Source: Lampris incognitus
Lineage: Eukaryota > Chordata > Actinopteri > Lampriformes > Lampridae
NCBI RefSeq assembly: GCF_029633865.1
Contig: NC_079223.1
Coordinates: forward strand, 39,231,706 to 39,295,705
Direction of reading: 5' to 3'
DNA: 64,000 bases
A model generated the notes under the pieces. That model ran no database searches. It had not been told where the DNA came from and saw only the letters and a program-made list of their open reading frames with translations. Positions within the stretch are counted from its first letter, which is position 1. Each line of letters begins with the position of its first letter. The position numbers and the translations under genes are program-made. Positions 61,216 through 64,000 of this stretch are shown here, one piece after another.

Positions 61216-61625
61216 GGGCGTCCAGGTGGCGTGGCGGTCTATTCCATTGCCTACCAACATGGGGATCACCGGTTCCAATCTCTGCGTTACCTCCGGCTTG
61301 GTTGGGCGTCCCTACAGACACTGTCTGTGGGTGGGAAACTGGATGTGGATGTGTCCTGGTCGCTGCACTAGTGCCTCCTCTGGTCGGTGTAGGCGCCTGT
61401 TCAGGGGGCAGGGGGAACTGGGGGGAATAGCGTAATCCTCCCACGCGCTATGTTCCCCTGGCAAAACTCCTCACTGTCAGGTGAAAAGAAGCGGCTGGCA
61501 TGTGGTAGTCTGCAGCCGTACCCGGATCGGCGGAGGGGGTGGAACAGCTACCGGGACGGCTCGAAAGAGTGTGGTAATTGGCCAGATAGAATTGGGGACA
61601 AAAAAGGGGGTGGGGGGGAAACAAA
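61216..61625 (+). repeat. tRNA-derived SINE (family A), plus strand
   Basis: It starts GGGCGTCCAGGTGGCGTGGC and shares the body TCCTGGTCGCTGCACTAG and ACTCCTCACTGTCAGGTG with the three copies inside ret. It ends in a G/A/C-rich low-complexity stretch. It is the only family-A copy in the window oriented opposite to ret. The B-box region is mutated (GGTTCCAATC). Confidence 0.82.
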
Positions 61626-62167
61626 AAAAAAAAACAACACCCCCCCCCCCAAAAAAAACAAACAAAAAAGAAACCATATATGGTTATTTCATCCATCTGG
61701 ACCATGGAGTCAGGTCACATAATACTAACTGCCATCTTTACGGTTGGAGACACTCTCCTTATACTGCTTGTTTACATTTTTGACCAGGTAGGACGAGCAA
61801 TGGTGCAGCGGCAAACACGTTCCTACTCAAACAGGAAAAAGGACTGAAATGTGTTGACGATGTGGTGATGCTTCTGCTGGGCAGCTAATATACCAATTCT
61901 ACAATCCATGTTACAATACAACAGTGTTCCCATATAGTTTGAATTAGCCTGTAATACATTAGATTGTCTGTGCTAGCTTTGGTCTGAAGATTGCATTTTT
62001 ATGAGGGTGGGAACTGTTTACTGCTGAGCTGATGGCACATGAGCCACAGTGGCTGCTGCACCTTGCTTGTAGTTCGGAAATCCCGGATTTCAGCTTTAAA
62101 TTAATGTTAGATAAAATGAAAATAATAACATGTAGAGAATGGGGGGGGGGCAGAAGACGACTAGGAA

Positions 62168-62349
62168 TTAGATTTTGAGGAAGAATTTCTTCCTGTACAG
62201 CAGGAAGGCAATAAGGACCCAGAGAGCGGTTCCCCACAGGCCCTGGAACAGCACCTCCCAATGGCTCTCATTGGAGCGTATCTCCCAGCTGAATGGAAAG
62301 TAGAAACCCAGGAGGGAATGGCCCACGTACACAAAGATAGAGTTCATCC
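62168..62349 (-). CDS. hgsnat: HGSNAT-type acetyltransferase, C-terminal exon (5' part outside window)
   Basis: After the acceptor CTCCTCAG (ends at 62350) the frame reads GMNSIFVYVGHSLLGFYFPF, continues through LWGTALWVLIAFLLYRKKF and ends FLKI, stop. This matches what I recall of the C-terminus of heparan-alpha-glucosaminide N-acetyltransferase (human [20 protein letters not shown] and LWVLIAYILYRKKIFWKI). HGSNAT is a multi-pass lysosomal membrane enzyme that acetylates the terminal glucosamine of heparan sulfate; this exon carries its last membrane span. Upstream exons were not found to the end of the window, so the gene continues past 64000. A paralogue of hgsnat cannot be excluded. Confidence 0.75.
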
Positions 62350-62858
62350 CTGAGGAGACCACCGGAAAGAAAATCACATAAAATTATTGTGAGGTTTCTC
62401 CTTGTCCAGCCCAGTCTCACAGACAAAACATTCGTGTACAACTTATTTGCATTTCCCAAAATACGTTGATTTCCTACAAGGACGTAGTCAAGGACATTTG
62501 CAGAGATCAACTTTTAACCCTGCGTGAATTCAGAGCTAATTTAGGTAAATGGCTAAAATGGCTATGGTTAAGATGGCTGTAAAGGACTGAAAAGACAAAT
62601 CTCCGAAGGTGGATATTGCTTGTCGTTAGCTACCAAACTATCAGTCCTTATCTGTATTTTTGCCTTGTTTATAGATTAACATTGTTGTAAAGTGTTACAA
62701 TATATATATATATATATATATATTTAATATTTATGATTGAAGTTAGTCAGAATGTGTAAATACTTAAAACAACTTTAGCTTGGTAGCTAGCATGGCCAAA
62801 ATTAGCATTATAAAAACAATTTTTAGCTATCCTTAGCTAACATAAAATTGTCCCTAGG

Positions 62859-62868
62859 TGTGTGTGTA

Positions 62869-62932
<64 letters not shown>

Positions 62933-63058
62933 CCCTGTGATGGCCTGATGGCCTGTCCAGGGTGTCTCGCTGCCTGCCGCCCAATGACTGCTGGGATAGG
63001 CTCCAGCATCCCCGCAGCCTGAGAGCAGGATAAAGCAGTTTGGATAATGGATGGATGA
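62859..63058 (+). repeat. (TG)n tract plus family-B SINE 3' end
   Basis: About 35 TG units run straight into GGCCCTGTGATGGCCTGATG and the family-B tail ending GGATAATGGATGGATG. In the full copy at 20224 the same place has a short GTGTGTGTG, so the microsatellite probably grew from inside the SINE. Confidence 0.8.
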
Positions 63059-63192
63059 ATATTCAACAGTTTATTATGCCAATTGACCGGACCCCCAGAT
63101 CCTTACCCTGACTTTAACCACTCCAAACCCATACCTAAACTTAACTATTTGTAACTTCCAGCTAAACTTACTTAACCATCTCTATCACGCAA

Positions 63193-63950
63193 AGTTGAAT
63201 CAGTTCATCTGGACACAACGTCTATTGCCAGATATGTTTCATCACTCATCTAAGGGACCTCTTCAGTCTCAACTGACTGCAGGTATTCCCACCCTTATAA
63301 ACAATACAGTGACATAACGACTGAAACGAATGATGGCATCCTTGATAGTGAGGAACGTTGGTTTGAACTGGGAGTCAAAGAGGCCATCTATGTGAAGAGG
63401 GAACGACCATCCCTGAACCGACGGGGGGGACTAATGCCCCTTTTCCACTACATGGTACCGGCTCAACTCAGCTCAATTCAACTCGCTTCTGTGTCGTTTT
63501 CCATTAGCTTAACAGTACCCCCTCAGTGTAGCTGGTCGTCCTTTTTTTCGAACCTCGACAAAGGTGGTACCAGAAAAGTGGTAACAGTTACCAAAATGCC
63601 GGTACTTTCCAGTAATGTAAAACGAAAAAAGGGCGAGTCGAGTCGCATTGTGCTGGTACCGTGTAGTGGAAAGTATATCTGTCACCATCTTACAATGCTG
63701 TGATTGCAACTATTCCCCAATCCTCTGTCAATAGTACACATAACTCTAGTTAATGGTCACGCCCATATTTGCCTATGAAACCGATCGCTGGTTTCGGTCG
63801 TTATGCCACTGTATTGTTTATAAGGGCGGGGATACCTGCAGTCAGTTGAGACCGAAGAGGTCACTTAGATAAGCGACGAAACGTTTCTCTCTATAAATGT
63901 TGTGTCCAGATGAACTGATTCAAATTTCTGTGATTTCCTTACCTGGTTCG
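63193..63950. mobile_element. Inverted-arm composite element with nested MITE
   Basis: The left arm (63193-63330, GAATCAGTTCATCTGGACAC; GTCTCAACTGACTGCAGGTA) recurs as its complement on the right (63750-63930). Between them is a retroelement ORF scrap, 63344-63433 (DSEERWFELGVKEAIYVKRE, then RPSLNRR). A nested ~230-bp MITE-like unit (63441-63673) follows, with inverted ends TTTCCACTACATGGTACCGG and CCGTGTAGTGGAAA. The ORF scrap resembles the C-terminal end of a common fish retroelement ORF (perhaps a GIY-YIG type domain); that class assignment is tentative. Confidence 0.6.
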
Positions 63951-64000
63951 TTGAGCATGCATAAAGACATTAACCATCTCCAATGTCTTCTCCTTCTTTT

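Larger units (their letters stand above)
57199..62167. other. ret upstream region / hgsnat downstream region
   Basis: No coding exon is seen. The first ~300 bases are GC-rich with A-rich runs and should hold the ret 5'UTR and promoter (reverse GC-rich sequence around 57340-57440). Further out are a perfect hairpin (57959-57997), a TA microsatellite (58260-58290), a repeat fragment with CTCTGCATTTAACCCCCC (60040-60095), and a family-A SINE (61216-61625). Confidence 0.55.
62350..64000. other. Repeat-rich stretch upstream of the hgsnat-like last exon
   Basis: No further hgsnat exon recognised. It holds TA (62698-62722) and TG (62859-62931) microsatellites, a family-B SINE tail (62932-63058), TAGC-rich low-complexity sequence and an inverted-arm composite repeat (63193-63950). 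Presumably the last intron of the hgsnat-like gene. Confidence 0.5.

Overview
The window is nuclear DNA of a ray-finned (teleost-type) fish. The genes are intron-rich vertebrate genes, and the spaces between exons hold fish-style tRNA-derived SINEs, decayed Tc1/mariner copies, an RTE-like LINE tail, MITE-like foldback elements and microsatellites. Species cannot be named from this. Exons were placed by hand from reading frame, splice sites and remembered similarity to human proteins. Frame sums close for all four complete genes (mcmbp 630 aa, sec23ip 959 aa, csgalnact2 539 aa, ret 1076/1118 aa), but single exon edges may be off by 1-2 bases.

Layout. 2-496 (+): last coding exon of inpp5f. 3920-12105 (-): mcmbp, 16 coding exons, convergent with inpp5f. 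12106-12758: short divergent promoter region. 12759-22158 (+): sec23ip, 18 coding exons. 24295-27139 (-): csgalnact2, 7 coding exons plus a probable non-coding first exon near 28.7 kb, convergent with sec23ip. 27.5-32.9 kb: transposon- and microsatellite-rich spacer. 32899-57198 (-): ret receptor tyrosine kinase, 20 exons with both the RET9 and RET51 ends, and an 11-kb first intron. 57.2-62.1 kb: ret upstream region, no gene seen. 62168-62349 (-): last coding exon of an hgsnat-like gene whose upstream exons lie beyond the window. 62.4-64.0 kb: repeats.

The genes do not form a functional operon. They cover phosphoinositide turnover (inpp5f), MCM helicase handling and sister-chromatid cohesion (mcmbp), COPII/ER-exit membrane organisation (sec23ip), chondroitin sulfate synthesis (csgalnact2), GDNF-family signalling (ret) and lysosomal heparan sulfate breakdown (hgsnat). 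As I recall the human map, inpp5f-mcmbp-sec23ip matches 10q26 and csgalnact2-ret matches 10q11, so two blocks that are far apart in human sit together here.

I see no undescribed system. The most notable observations are an AT-AC (U12-type) intron in mcmbp, an in-frame duplicated 5' splice site in sec23ip that could add ten residues, conserved alternative ret C-termini, E2F-like motifs in the mcmbp/sec23ip divergent promoter, and several foldback or palindromic repeats.
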